This document shows, one piece after another, positions 16,260-24,524 of a stretch of DNA of 64,000 nucleotides. Position numbers and translations under genes: made by a program. This DNA is from Streptomyces sp. Act143 (lineage in GTDB: Bacteria; Actinomycetota; Actinomycetes; Streptomycetales; Streptomycetaceae), in the NCBI RefSeq assembly GCF_003143935.1, contig NZ_QFRX01000001.1:6083816-6147815 (forward strand), given 5' to 3'. Positions within the stretch are counted from its first letter, which is position 1. Every line of letters begins with the position of its first letter. The notes under the pieces are model-generated. The model saw only the letters and a list, made by a program, of their open reading frames with translations, searched no databases and had not been told where the DNA came from.

Positions 16260-16301
16260 GGAGCCGCCGGATTCCGGGCATGTTCTCGGGGCGGCGGCGG
16301 G

Positions 16302-16324
16302 GTGTCAGTGGGGAGCCCTAGACT
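16302..16324 (+). promoter_or_regulatory. RecA-NDp/PafBC-like DNA-damage promoter of pcrA
   Basis: GTGTCAGTG (16302-16310), eight bases, then TAGACT (16319-16324) fit the mycobacterial LexA-independent damage promoter tTGTCRgtg-N8-TAnnnT with one mismatch at its weak first base. The -10 ends 9 nt before the ATG at 16334. uvrD-type helicases are known PafBC targets in mycobacteria, from memory, which supports the call. Confidence 0.65.
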
Positions 16325-16333
16325 CGGAGAGCG

Positions 16334-18823
16334 ATGACAGGCCTCTTTGACGACAGCTTCCTGGCGAACCTCCAGGCCCCCCAGGGGCACGAGGAGGAAC
16401 CCCCGCCGCCGCCCGAGGACGAGCACGGACCGGAACCCGAACACCTTCCGGACGATCTGTTCGGCGGGAAGTTCGACGTGCCGCCGGACCGGGACGCGTA
16501 CTACCGCGACGGCGCCCCGCGCCCGGCCCTGGACGCGGCGGCGCTGATCGAGGGGCTGAACGAGAACCAGCGGGCCGCAGTCGTGCACTCCGGCACCCCG
16601 CTGCTCATCGTGGCCGGCGCCGGATCGGGCAAGACGCGGGTGCTCACGCACCGCATCGCCTACCTGTTGGCCGAGCGGAACGTGCACCCGGGGCAGATCC
16701 TCGCGATCACCTTCACCAACAAGGCCGCGGGCGAGATGAAGGAGCGCGTCGAGCAGCTCGTCGGCCCGCGCGCGAACGCGATGTGGGTGATGACCTTCCA
16801 CAGCGCGTGCGTGCGCATCCTGCGCCGGGAGAGCAAGAAGCTCGGCTTCACGTCGTCGTTCTCGATCTACGACGCCGCCGACAGCAAGCGGCTGATGGCG
16901 CTCGTCTGCCGGGACCTCGACCTCGACCCCAAGCGCTTCCCGCCCAAGTCCTTCAGCGCCAAGATCAGCAACCTCAAGAACGAGCTGATCGACGAGGAGG
17001 ACTTCGCTGCCCAGGCCACCGACGGCTTCGAGAAGACCCTCGCCCAGGCCTACGCGATGTACCAGTCGCGGCTGCGCGAGGCCAACGCCCTCGACTTCGA
17101 CGACCTGATCATGACCACGGTCAACCTGCTGCGGGCGTTCCCCGATGTCGCCGAGCACTACCGCCGCCGCTTCCGGCACGTCCTCGTCGACGAGTACCAG
17201 GACACCAACCACGCCCAGTACGCCCTGGTCAGAGAGCTGGTCGGCACCGGAGCGCAGGACACGGACGTCCCGCCGAACGAGTTCGACGTCCCGCCCGCCG
17301 AGCTCTGCGTCGTCGGTGACGCCGACCAGTCGATCTACGCCTTCCGCGGCGCGACGATCCGCAACATCCTCCAGTTCGAGGAGGACTACCCGAACGCGAC
17401 GACGATCCTGCTGGAGCAGAACTACCGCTCCACCCAGACGATCCTGTCCGCCGCCAACGCGGTCATCGAGCGCAACGAGTCCCGCCGCCCCAAGAACCTG
17501 TGGACCAACGCGGGCGCGGGCGCGCGCATCACCGGCTACGTCGCCGACACCGAGCACGACGAGGCACAGTTCGTCGCCGAGGAGATAGACCGACTGACGG
17601 ACGCGGGCGAGGCGAAGGCCGGCGATGTCGCCGTCTTCTACCGCACCAACGCCCAGTCCCGAGTCTTCGAGGAGATCTTCATCCGCGTCGGCCTGCCCTA
17701 CAAGGTCGTCGGCGGCGTCCGCTTCTACGAGCGCAAGGAGGTCCGGGACGTCCTGGCCTACCTGCGCGTCCTCGCCAACCCCGAGGACTCGGTGCCCCTG
17801 CGGCGCATCCTCAACGTCCCCAAGCGGGGCATCGGCGAGCGCGCCGAGGCGATGATCGACGCCCTCTCCCAGCGCGAGAAGATCAGCTTCCCGCAGGCGC
17901 TCAAGCGCGTCGACGAGGCGTACGGCATGGCCGCGCGGTCGACCAACGCCGTGAAGCGGTTCAACGTGCTGATGGAGGAGCTCCGTACGATCGTCGACTC
18001 CGGCGCGGGACCGGCCACCGTCCTGGAGGCGGTGCTCGAACGCACCGGCTACCTCGCCGAGTTGCAGTCCTCCACCGACCCGCAGGACGAGACCCGGATC
18101 GAGAACCTCCAGGAACTCGCCGCCGTGGCCCTGGAGTTCGAGCAGGAGAGCGAGGAGGGGGAGGAATCGCCCGGGCTCGCCGCCTTCCTGGAGCGGGTCG
18201 CGCTCGTCGCCGACTCCGACCAGATCCCCGACGAGGACGAGGACGGCTCCGGCGTCATCACCCTGATGACCCTGCACACCGCCAAGGGCCTGGAGTTCCC
18301 GGTCGTCTTCCTCACCGGCATGGAGGACGGCGTCTTCCCGCACATGCGCTCCCTCGGCCAGACCAAGGAACTGGAGGAGGAGCGGCGCCTGGCGTACGTC
18401 GGGATCACGCGCGCGCGGGAGAGGCTGTACCTGACCCGCTCGTCGCTGCGCAGCGCGTGGGGGCAGCCGTCGTACAACCCGCCCTCGCGCTTCCTGTCGG
18501 AGATCCCGGAGCAGCACGTGGAGTGGAAGCGCACCGGCGCCACCGCGGCCCCGGCGGGCCCGGTCTCCGGCGTCGCGTCCTCGCTGTCGTCCTCGCGCTC
18601 GCGCTCCTCGGCCTCGGGCGCGTCCGGCTTCGCCACTCGCCGCGCCGCCGAGAAGCCGGTCGTCTCCCTGGCCGTCGGCGACCGCGTCACCCACGACCAG
18701 TTCGGGCTCGGCACCGTCATGGCGGTCAAGGGCACGGGCGCGAACGCGGAGGCGACGATCGACTTCGGCGAGGCCAAACCGAAGCGGCTGCTGCTGCGGT
18801 ACGCGCCGGTGGAGAAGCTGTAA
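16334..18823 (+). CDS. pcrA: ATP-dependent DNA helicase PcrA/UvrD
   Basis: 829-residue superfamily 1A helicase that unwinds DNA 3'-5' in nucleotide excision repair and replication restart. All motifs are present in order: Q motif (NENQRAAV), Walker A (GAGSGKTRVLTHR), Ia (TFTNKAAGEM), II (VDEYQDTN), III (QSIYAFRGA), IV (LEQNYRSTQ), V (LMTLHTAKGLEF) and VI (EEERRLAYVGITRARERLYLT). The C-terminal ~60 residues (VGDRVTHDQFGLGTVMAVKGTG) are the Tudor-like RNA polymerase-interaction domain typical of PcrA. The N-terminal ~75 residues are acidic/Pro-rich. A damage-type promoter ends just before the ATG, leaving almost no leader. Length and motifs are normal. Confidence 0.97.
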   Translation: MTGLFDDSFLANLQAPQGHEEEPPPPPEDEHGPEPEHLPDDLFGGKFDVPPDRDAYYRDGAPRPALDAAALIEGLNENQRAAVVHSGTPLLIVAGAGSGKTRVLTHRIAYLLAERNVHPGQILAITFTNKAAGEMKERVEQLVGPRANAMWVMTFHSACVRILRRESKKLGFTSSFSIYDAADSKRLMALVCRDLDLDPKRFPPKSFSAKISNLKNELIDEEDFAAQATDGFEKTLAQAYAMYQSRLREANALDFDDLIMTTVNLLRAFPDVAEHYRRRFRHVLVDEYQDTNHAQYALVRELVGTGAQDTDVPPNEFDVPPAELCVVGDADQSIYAFRGATIRNILQFEEDYPNATTILLEQNYRSTQTILSAANAVIERNESRRPKNLWTNAGAGARITGYVADTEHDEAQFVAEEIDRLTDAGEAKAGDVAVFYRTNAQSRVFEEIFIRVGLPYKVVGGVRFYERKEVRDVLAYLRVLANPEDSVPLRRILNVPKRGIGERAEAMIDALSQREKISFPQALKRVDEAYGMAARSTNAVKRFNVLMEELRTIVDSGAGPATVLEAVLERTGYLAELQSSTDPQDETRIENLQELAAVALEFEQESEEGEESPGLAAFLERVALVADSDQIPDEDEDGSGVITLMTLHTAKGLEFPVVFLTGMEDGVFPHMRSLGQTKELEEERRLAYVGITRARERLYLTRSSLRSAWGQPSYNPPSRFLSEIPEQHVEWKRTGATAAPAGPVSGVASSLSSSRSRSSASGASGFATRRAAEKPVVSLAVGDRVTHDQFGLGTVMAVKGTGANAEATIDFGEAKPKRLLLRYAPVEKL

Positions 18824-18873
18824 GCAGTACGGGCCCCCGCCGCAGAGGTGGGGGCCCGTGAAGAACGCGGCGC

Positions 18874-20364
18874 TTACGTCGGGTCCAGGCCGTGGCTGCG
18901 CAGCCACGGCAGCGGGTCGATCGCCGAGCCGCCGGCCGGGCGGACCTCGAAGTGCAGGTGCGGGCCGGTGGAGTTGCCGGAGTTGCCGGAGTACGCGATC
19001 GGGTCGCCGGCCTTGACCGTCGTACCGGAGGCGACGCGGTAGCTGGAGAGGTGGCAGTACCACGTCTCCGTGCCGTCCTTCGCGGTCACGATCATCATGT
19101 TGCCGTAGGCGCTGTTCCACTGCGTCCGCACGATGCCGTCGGTCGCGGCCATCACGGTGGTGCCGTACGAGACCGGGAAGTCGATGCCGGTGTGCACCGA
19201 CATCCAGTTGACGCCGGCCTGGCCGTAGTAGGCGCTGAGGCCGTGCTGGGCGACCGGGAGGGCGAACTTGGGGCGCAGCCGCTCCTTGCGGGCCGCCTCC
19301 TCCGCCGCCTTCTTCTTCTCGGCCGCCTGCTGGGCCTTGAGGTCGATGCGCTCCTGCGTACGGCTGGCCCGGTCGGCGAAGTCGTCGGCGCCCGCGGAGA
19401 GGCTCTCCAGCTGCGTGTCCAGCTTGTTGTTCGCGGCGGACGGTTTGACGGCGGTCGCGTCGGACGCGGTCGTCGAGGTGTCCTTGTCGCTGCTCATACC
19501 GCCGACGGAGGCGGCGGCGATGCCCGTCACGCCGATGACGCAGGCGGAGGGCACGGCGATCTTCATCAGCGCGGAACGCCTGGCGGGCGGGCGGCGGCGG
19601 GAACGGCCCGCACCGCGGGCGGCCATGCGCGAGCCCGGGACGGGGGTGGGGTCTTCCTGGTCGTCGAGGAGCGGGGGCGCGTCGGCTGCGGCTTCGCTCT
19701 CCTCTTCGGAGAGGGCGGGCAGCTCGCCCGTGTCGCTCAACTCGGCTTCGTGTCCGGCGGGTTCGTCGTAGGCGATCTGCTCGAACAGCGCGGTCGCCTG
19801 ATGGTCGACAGGCTCCTCGTGAGCCGGCGTGGCGCTGTCGGCGTTCCACTGGGTGGCGTCGTAGGCGCCGGTGTCGAAGGTCTGGGTGCCCCACTGCCAG
19901 TGCTGGGTCTGGTCGGCGGCGTTCCCGGACTGGTCGGGCTGGAGCCAGGCGCCCGCGTCCCACTGACCGCTCGCGTCGACCGCACCGACGGCACCGACCT
20001 GCGGCGGGATCGCGGAGAGCTGCTGATACTCGCCGGTCCAGCCCGTGGTGTCGTACGCGCCGGTGTCGTAGGCGGCGTGGTGCTGGGCCGCGTACGCGTC
20101 GTAGTTCAGGGTCTGATGGGTGCCCGTCGACCACTGCTGGGCGTCGTACGACCCGGTGCTCGCGGCGTTCTCCCCGGGGAGGCTGCCGAACAGCGGGTCG
20201 GTGTCGAAGTGCGCGGTGGTGTGGGCGCCGGTGTCGTAGCCGTAACCGGCGAAGTCGGCGCCGTACTGGGCCTCCTGCGTGCCGTACGACGCGTAGTGCG
20301 TCGACGAGGCATCAGAAGCCGGAGCCGGGGTGGTCATGGTCCCCGACGTGTACGGGTCGTTCAC
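18874..20364 (-). CDS. Membrane-anchored M23 (LytM) peptidase
   Basis: 496-residue protein with a long Gln/Ala/Tyr/Thr-rich cytoplasmic region (residues 1-230, repeated YDAQQW, YDTGAYDT and WNADS-type blocks). A basic stretch (GRSRRRPPARRS) and a membrane helix (MKIAVPSACVIGVTGIAAASVGG) follow. A coiled coil leads to a C-terminal M23 domain (GVNWMSVHTGIDFPVSYGT and GPHLHFE; zinc ligands include the His in HTGID and His471, with His469). M23 enzymes cut peptidoglycan cross-bridges. The GTG at 20364 is chosen because GAGAAG lies just upstream and a promoter fits 40 nt before it. The intracellular low-complexity tail is unusual for this family. Confidence 0.92.
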   Translation of the reverse strand: MNDPYTSGTMTTPAPASDASSTHYASYGTQEAQYGADFAGYGYDTGAHTTAHFDTDPLFGSLPGENAASTGSYDAQQWSTGTHQTLNYDAYAAQHHAAYDTGAYDTTGWTGEYQQLSAIPPQVGAVGAVDASGQWDAGAWLQPDQSGNAADQTQHWQWGTQTFDTGAYDATQWNADSATPAHEEPVDHQATALFEQIAYDEPAGHEAELSDTGELPALSEEESEAAADAPPLLDDQEDPTPVPGSRMAARGAGRSRRRPPARRSALMKIAVPSACVIGVTGIAAASVGGMSSDKDTSTTASDATAVKPSAANNKLDTQLESLSAGADDFADRASRTQERIDLKAQQAAEKKKAAEEAARKERLRPKFALPVAQHGLSAYYGQAGVNWMSVHTGIDFPVSYGTTVMAATDGIVRTQWNSAYGNMMIVTAKDGTETWYCHLSSYRVASGTTVKAGDPIAYSGNSGNSTGPHLHFEVRPAGGSAIDPLPWLRSHGLDPT

Positions 20365-20412
20365 CAACTTCTCTTTCGCCTCGACAACAGGGGCTGCCAG
20401 AGCAGTGCGGTG

Positions 20413-20442
20413 ACTGTACCCGGCGGTATGCGGGCGCGACAA
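20413..20442 (-). promoter_or_regulatory. Candidate promoter of the M23 peptidase gene
   Basis: Read on the minus strand, TTGTCG (20442-20437) and TACAGT (20418-20413) are separated by 18 bp. They resemble a HrdB-type -35/-10 pair and would start transcription about 42 nt before the GTG. Confidence 0.5.
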
Positions 20443-20573
20443 TCTTCGGCAGGTTTCGCGTCTGAAGGAAACGGGCATTCGGCCGTGTTTCGGGGGACTG
20501 TGGGCGCGACTTTGGCTTTGTGTTCGAAGATTGTTCGACGTTGGACGGCTGTCTCAGCGCTGTGCCGGGGCTG

Positions 20574-21440
20574 TCACGCCACCGTGAGACCGTCGGCGTC
20601 CGCGGCGGTCGCCGTTCCCGTCCCCGTGGTGTCGAGGGCCTGCCGTATCCCGGTCGCGACGGCCGGATGCACCGGGAGGGCGAGGTGCCCGATCCCGGTC
20701 ACCTGGATGTTCTGCGCCATCAGGTCGGGATGGTCGATGCAGGCGGTCTCCAGCGGGTCCATCAGGTGGTCGAAGTCGCTCCAGAAACTCACGAAGTGCG
20801 TACGGCAGCCGGGCGCGGGCCGGCCGAGTTCGGCGAGGAGGTCGGAGCCGGGGCGCATCTGGCGCACGATCGGATGGGCGTCGGCCAGCGGGACCACCCG
20901 GGTGCCCGAGTGCGGGGTGCCCAGCGTGACCAGGGTGCGGACCCGGAGGTCGCCGCCGAGGCACTGCACGTAATAACGCGCGATCAGCCCGCCCAGACTG
21001 TGCCCGACGACGTCGACCTGCTCGCTGCCCGTGCGCTCGCAGATCTCCTCGATGTGCCGGCCGAGCAGCTCCGCCGCGGCGCGGATGTCGCACGTCAGCG
21101 GGGAGTAGTTGAGCGACTCGATCTGCTGGTGGCCGTACTGGAGGAGGCTGCGGCGCAGCAGGACGAAGACCGAGCGGTTGTCGATGAAGCCGTGCAGCAG
21201 GACGACCGGCGGCTTGGCCTCCGTCGGCAGCTGCGCGGGGCCGTCCCGGGAAGGGAGCGGGGCGGCCGGCGCGCGGCGTTCCTGGAAGACACCCGAGGGA
21301 TAGAGCAGAAGGTGTCCGGCGAGGATCGCGATCTCCAGGGCGGTCGCCTTCAGCAGCGCCACGGACAGTCCCGCCAGTCTGCCCGGGAGCAGCCGCTGGC
21401 AGAGCGGAAACAGGGGCTGAACTGCCCGGGTGACCTTCAT
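20574..21440 (-). CDS. Alpha/beta-hydrolase, triacylglycerol-lipase type
   Basis: 288-residue hydrolase. The N-terminal hydrophobic segment (LAGLSVALLKATALEIAILAGHLLLYPSGVF) looks like a signal anchor. The core carries VVLLHGFIDNRS (oxyanion region, residues 79-90), the nucleophile elbow VGHSLGG with Ser148 and GTPHSGT. A likely catalytic His lies in IGHLALPVHP near the C-terminus, with an Asp in SFWSDFDHLMDP. This fits the lipase_2/EstA-like family acting on lipids outside the cell. The ATG at 21440 follows GGAGG. It is transcribed away from icmB and towards the M23 peptidase gene. Confidence 0.9.
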   Translation of the reverse strand: MKVTRAVQPLFPLCQRLLPGRLAGLSVALLKATALEIAILAGHLLLYPSGVFQERRAPAAPLPSRDGPAQLPTEAKPPVVLLHGFIDNRSVFVLLRRSLLQYGHQQIESLNYSPLTCDIRAAAELLGRHIEEICERTGSEQVDVVGHSLGGLIARYYVQCLGGDLRVRTLVTLGTPHSGTRVVPLADAHPIVRQMRPGSDLLAELGRPAPGCRTHFVSFWSDFDHLMDPLETACIDHPDLMAQNIQVTGIGHLALPVHPAVATGIRQALDTTGTGTATAADADGLTVA

Positions 21441-21955
21441 GGCCGACCTCCTGTCGGCACACAGAAGGACTCCTCTGTCCCCCGTGTGCCCTCATGGGAT
21501 ACCGGGCCGAAGGCGGCCGGCGTGGCATGCGGAGGGCGCGTGGGGTGGGCCAGGCGGATGGCGTGACCGAAGTGTGCCGCGCCGATGACGTGACGAGACT
21601 CTCTGCCGGTGTGGCGACGAGGCTCCCCGCTGTCGTGCCTTACCTGCCTTACGTGCCTTTCGTGCCTCCGCCGGCACACCGCACCGCCACGGCGCGCGGC
21701 CCGCGGCGCGGTGGTGCGGCGACCTCGTTGCGGCTCCCGTTGCGCTTGCTCCCGCTGCGGTACCGGGGCCGCAGGGATCTGCGGTCCGTGTGCCGCAAAG
21801 ACTCGGAACGGTGCGCGGCGAACGTGTCCCACCGTGTGATTTCCCCCTCGGTCCGCACCGCGAAACTGCCGCTTGCGGGATGCTGGAGATAACGTTCGTT
21901 CACTTCCCCGCACAATGTGGTGTGAGGAAGCCGAAGGCGCTTCATGGAGGCAGTG
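21441..21955. other. 515-bp intergenic region upstream of icmB and the lipase gene
   Basis: Holds the divergent promoters. It contains four 9-bp-spaced copies of a TGCC-centred unit at 21635-21668 and AT-richer stretches near 21890-21915 (GATAACGTTCGTTCAC, CACAATGTGG) that probably belong to the icmB promoter. An open frame 21494-21892 is Arg/Pro-rich without family features and is not annotated. Confidence 0.5.
21635..21668. repeat. Four 9-bp direct repeats upstream of icmB
   Basis: CGTGCCTTA, CCTGCCTTA, CGTGCCTTT and CGTGCCTCC follow each other without spacers. Close to one helical turn apart, they could be stacked half-sites of a regulator, but may equally be chance expansion. Confidence 0.5.
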
Positions 21956-22372
21956 ATGGGTGTGGCAGCCGGTCCGATCCGCGTGGTGGTGGCGAAGCCG
22001 GGGCTCGACGGCCACGATCGCGGGGCGAAGGTGATCGCGCGGGCTCTGCGCGACGCCGGTATGGAGGTCATCTACACCGGCCTCCACCAGACCCCCGAGC
22101 AGATCGTCGACACCGCGATCCAGGAGGACGCCGACGCGATCGGCCTGTCCATTCTCTCCGGCGCCCACAACACCCTCTTCGCCGCCGTGATCGACCTGCT
22201 CAAGGACCGCGAGGCGGAGGACATCCTGGTCTTCGGCGGCGGCATCATCCCCGAGGCGGACATCGCCCCGCTGAAGGAGAAGGGCGTCGCGGAGATCTTC
22301 ACCCCCGGGGCCACGACGCAGTCGATCGTGGACTGGGTGCGGGCGAACGTGCGGACGCCGGCCGGCGCCTGA
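21956..22372 (+). CDS. icmB: Isobutyryl-CoA mutase small, cobalamin-binding subunit
   Basis: 138-residue B12-binding subunit of isobutyryl-CoA mutase, which interconverts isobutyryl- and n-butyryl-CoA for fatty acid and polyketide precursor supply. The B12 signature is complete: KPGLDGHDRGAKVIARAL (DxHxxG with His near residue 19), then LSILSGAHNTLF and VFGGGIIPEADI. The sequence closely matches Streptomyces IcmB as I remember it. The ATG at 21956 has GGAGG 5 nt upstream. The large subunit gene icmA is not in this window, as in other Streptomyces where the two are unlinked. Confidence 0.95.
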   Translation: MGVAAGPIRVVVAKPGLDGHDRGAKVIARALRDAGMEVIYTGLHQTPEQIVDTAIQEDADAIGLSILSGAHNTLFAAVIDLLKDREAEDILVFGGGIIPEADIAPLKEKGVAEIFTPGATTQSIVDWVRANVRTPAGA

Positions 22373-22437
22373 GCGCTCCGCCGGACGAGCGGCGATGTGC
22401 CGTCGTCCGGCTGCGGCGGGTCGGCGTGGCCGCACGG

Positions 22438-24207
22438 CTACGCCGGTCCGAGTTCCTCGAGCATCGACGCCCGCAGTCGCAGCGTCGTGCCCAGGCGCTG
22501 GAACGCCTCCGCCCAGTAGCCCCCGGCTCCGGGTGACGCGTCCTCGGTCTCGTCCGGTACCGCCAGCAGCCCGTCGAGCCGACTCGCCTCCGCCGGATCG
22601 AGACACCGCTCGGCCAGTCCCATCACCCCACTGAAACTCCATGGGTAACTCCCCGCGTCCCGTGCGATGTTGAGCGCGTCCACCACGGCCCGCCCGAGCG
22701 GCCCGGCCCACGGCACCGCGCACCCCCCGAGCAGCTGAAACGCCTCCGACAGGCCGTGCGCCGCGATGAAACCGGCCACCCAGCCGGCCCGCTCGCCCGG
22801 CGCCAGCGTCCCCAGCAACTTGGCACGCTCGGCCAGTGACACCGCCCCGGGACCACCGGCCTCGGGCGCCGCGGGAGCCCCGAGCAGCGCCCGCGCCCAG
22901 CCGGCGTCCCGCTGCCGCACCGCCGCCCGGCACCACGCCGCGTGCAGTTCGGACCGCCAGTCGTCCGCCACCGGCAGCGCCACGATCTCCTCGGCCGTCC
23001 GCCCGCCGAGCCGCGCCGACCAGGTGGCCAGCGGGGCGGCCTCCACCAATTGCCCGAACCACCATGACCGTTCACCCCGTCCCGCCGGAGCCTTGGGTAC
23101 GACACCGTCCCGCTCCATGCTCGAATCGCACTCGTGCGGGGCTTCCACGACGATCGACGGCACCTCGTGCGTCCGGTCCAGGGCCACGCACGCCGCCGCC
23201 CGGACCGCCATCCGCGAGGCGAGCGCCGACCCCGGCAGTGCCGACAGCAACTCGGCCGCCGTCGCCCGGACGTTACGGCTGCGATCGGACAGCGCCTGCT
23301 CCAGGAACGGCTCGTCGTCCGCGCCCAGCCCCGTCCGCAGCGAGTCGAGGAACATCAGCCGGTCCTCGGCCCGCTCCGTCGCCCAGGTCGCCGACAGCAG
23401 CTCCCGCGCGGCGGCGGGTTCGCGGGCCCGTATCGCCGCGAGCAGGGCGACCCGCTCGGCGAACAGGCCCTCCTGCCACAACTGCCGGACCCGCTCCCCG
23501 TCCTGCGGGTGCGGCAGCGCCGCGTCCCCGCCCGGCGCCGCGCGCAGCGCGAACCGCCACTCCGGATTCAGCCGCGCCAGCCACACCGCGCGCGAACCGG
23601 CGAACGCCAGCGCCGCCGGCCGCAGGTCCGTACGCCCCCGGGCCGCGTCCAGCAGCGCCGGGAGCAGCTCCGCGGGTGCCGCGAACCCTCGGGCGTTCGC
23701 CGCCGCGAGCCACTGCGGCAGCAGCTCCATGAGGTCCGGTGCCGTGCCCCTGCGGCCTCCGCCGCCCGTGCCGGGGCGGTCGGACAGCAGCATCGCGAGC
23801 CTGCGGGCCGCGGCGGCGGGCAGCGCGGGGCGCGGGTCCGCGGGCGCCGGCTCGGGGCGCGCCGCCGCCCGCGCGGGCCGCAGCCCCGCCCGCCGCCGTA
23901 CGGTCTCCGCCGCGGCGGCGTCCAGCAGCGCGACCGGGGCATCCCGGCCCGTCGCCCCGACCACCGTCGGCCGCCGGTCGGTACCCAGGAGCGCGGTGGT
24001 GACGAGGTCCTCCCAGGTGGCCGGGGGTGCCGCCGGAGGCGGGGCGGGCGTCGCGATCATCGGTGGGGGTGTTCTGTTGATTGGGGCGGGCGTCGCGTTC
24101 GTCGGTGGGGGTGTTCTGTTCGCTGGGGCGGGCGTCGCGTTCGCCGGTGGGGGTGTTCTGTTCGCTGGGGCGGGCGTCCCGTTCACCGGTGCAGGCGTCC
24201 TGTTCAT
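22438..24207 (-). CDS. DUF5691 protein of the MoxR/VWA cluster
   Basis: 589-residue protein. The first 60 residues are tandem Pro/Ala/Asn/Thr-rich repeats (RTPPPANATPAPAN type) coded by 42-bp DNA repeats. The rest is the DUF5691 region: WEDLVTTALLGTDRR, then many helices with HEAT-like spacing (LLDAARGRTDLRPAALAFAGSRAVWLARLNPEWRF, LEQALSDRSRNVRATAAELLSALPGSALASRMAVRA). No catalytic site is seen; a helical scaffold is likely. DUF5691 genes usually sit beside SWIM zinc-finger, MoxR, DUF5682 and VWA genes, as here. The ATG at 24207 overlaps the stop of a putative 106-residue linker ORF, suggesting coupled translation. Confidence 0.88.
   Translation of the reverse strand: MNRTPAPVNGTPAPANRTPPPANATPAPANRTPPPTNATPAPINRTPPPMIATPAPPPAAPPATWEDLVTTALLGTDRRPTVVGATGRDAPVALLDAAAAETVRRRAGLRPARAAARPEPAPADPRPALPAAAARRLAMLLSDRPGTGGGGRRGTAPDLMELLPQWLAAANARGFAAPAELLPALLDAARGRTDLRPAALAFAGSRAVWLARLNPEWRFALRAAPGGDAALPHPQDGERVRQLWQEGLFAERVALLAAIRAREPAAARELLSATWATERAEDRLMFLDSLRTGLGADDEPFLEQALSDRSRNVRATAAELLSALPGSALASRMAVRAAACVALDRTHEVPSIVVEAPHECDSSMERDGVVPKAPAGRGERSWWFGQLVEAAPLATWSARLGGRTAEEIVALPVADDWRSELHAAWCRAAVRQRDAGWARALLGAPAAPEAGGPGAVSLAERAKLLGTLAPGERAGWVAGFIAAHGLSEAFQLLGGCAVPWAGPLGRAVVDALNIARDAGSYPWSFSGVMGLAERCLDPAEASRLDGLLAVPDETEDASPGAGGYWAEAFQRLGTTLRLRASMLEELGPA
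24062..24207. repeat. 42-bp tandem repeats in the DUF5691 5' end
   Basis: Three nearly identical 42-bp units and a partial one, each beginning GTGGGGGTGTTCTGTT on the plus strand (starts near 24063, 24105, 24147 and 24189). They code in frame for a 14-residue Pro/Ala/Asn repeat. Copy number probably differs between strains. Confidence 0.8.
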
Positions 24208-24524
24208 ACGAGTGCCTTTCGTCGGCGGATGCTCGCGGTGGCGTGGGCGTGGCTGCTGCGCGCGTACGTGATGTGGACGTTGTCGTCGTTGTCGCCGCCG
24301 CTGTCGCTGTGGTGGTTGGTGTGGTGGTCGTACGCGTGGGCCTGGCTGCCGAGGCATGTGGCGTGCACGTTGTCGTCGTGTGCGGAGCGGACGGTGAACG
24401 TGGCGCGGCCGGTGGTGTACGTAGGCACTCCCAGGTCGGTCGAGTGGGTCGGAGAGGTCGGGTCGGCTGGATCGGGCAGGTCGATCAGGTCGGCTGGGTC
24501 GGTCGCGGCGATCGGGGTCAGCAC
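24204..24524 (-). CDS. Putative 106-residue His/Asp/Thr-rich linker ORF
   Basis: Not recognised. The GTG at 24524 overlaps the stop of the SWIM zinc-finger gene, and the TGA at 24204-24206 overlaps the ATG of the DUF5691 gene, so it is tightly fitted between the two. Nearly all third codon positions are G or C in this frame, which supports coding. The product has a Pro/Asp/Thr-rich front (PADLIDLPDPADPTSPTHSTD), a duplicated DDNVH motif (HDDNVHATC and NDDNVHITY) and a His-rich middle (HAYDHHTNHH) that could bind metal. No clear Shine-Dalgarno is seen. It could alternatively be untranslated spacer. Confidence 0.4.
   Translation of the reverse strand: MLTPIAATDPADLIDLPDPADPTSPTHSTDLGVPTYTTGRATFTVRSAHDDNVHATCLGSQAHAYDHHTNHHSDSGGDNDDNVHITYARSSHAHATASIRRRKALV

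Noticed and set aside
16256..20134. 1292-codon minus-strand frame opposite pcrA
   Set aside because: No domain is seen, and pcrA on the other strand has all helicase motifs; a GC-skew artefact.
20521..20541. SOS (LexA) box TCGAA-N5-TTCGA near the lipase 3' end
   Set aside because: The arm spacing is one base too long for the actinobacterial LexA site and the position is not at a promoter for a repair gene.
21494..21892. 132-residue ORF upstream of icmB
   Set aside because: Arg/Pro-rich product without family features, a long stretch coded by 9-bp repeats and no Shine-Dalgarno site.
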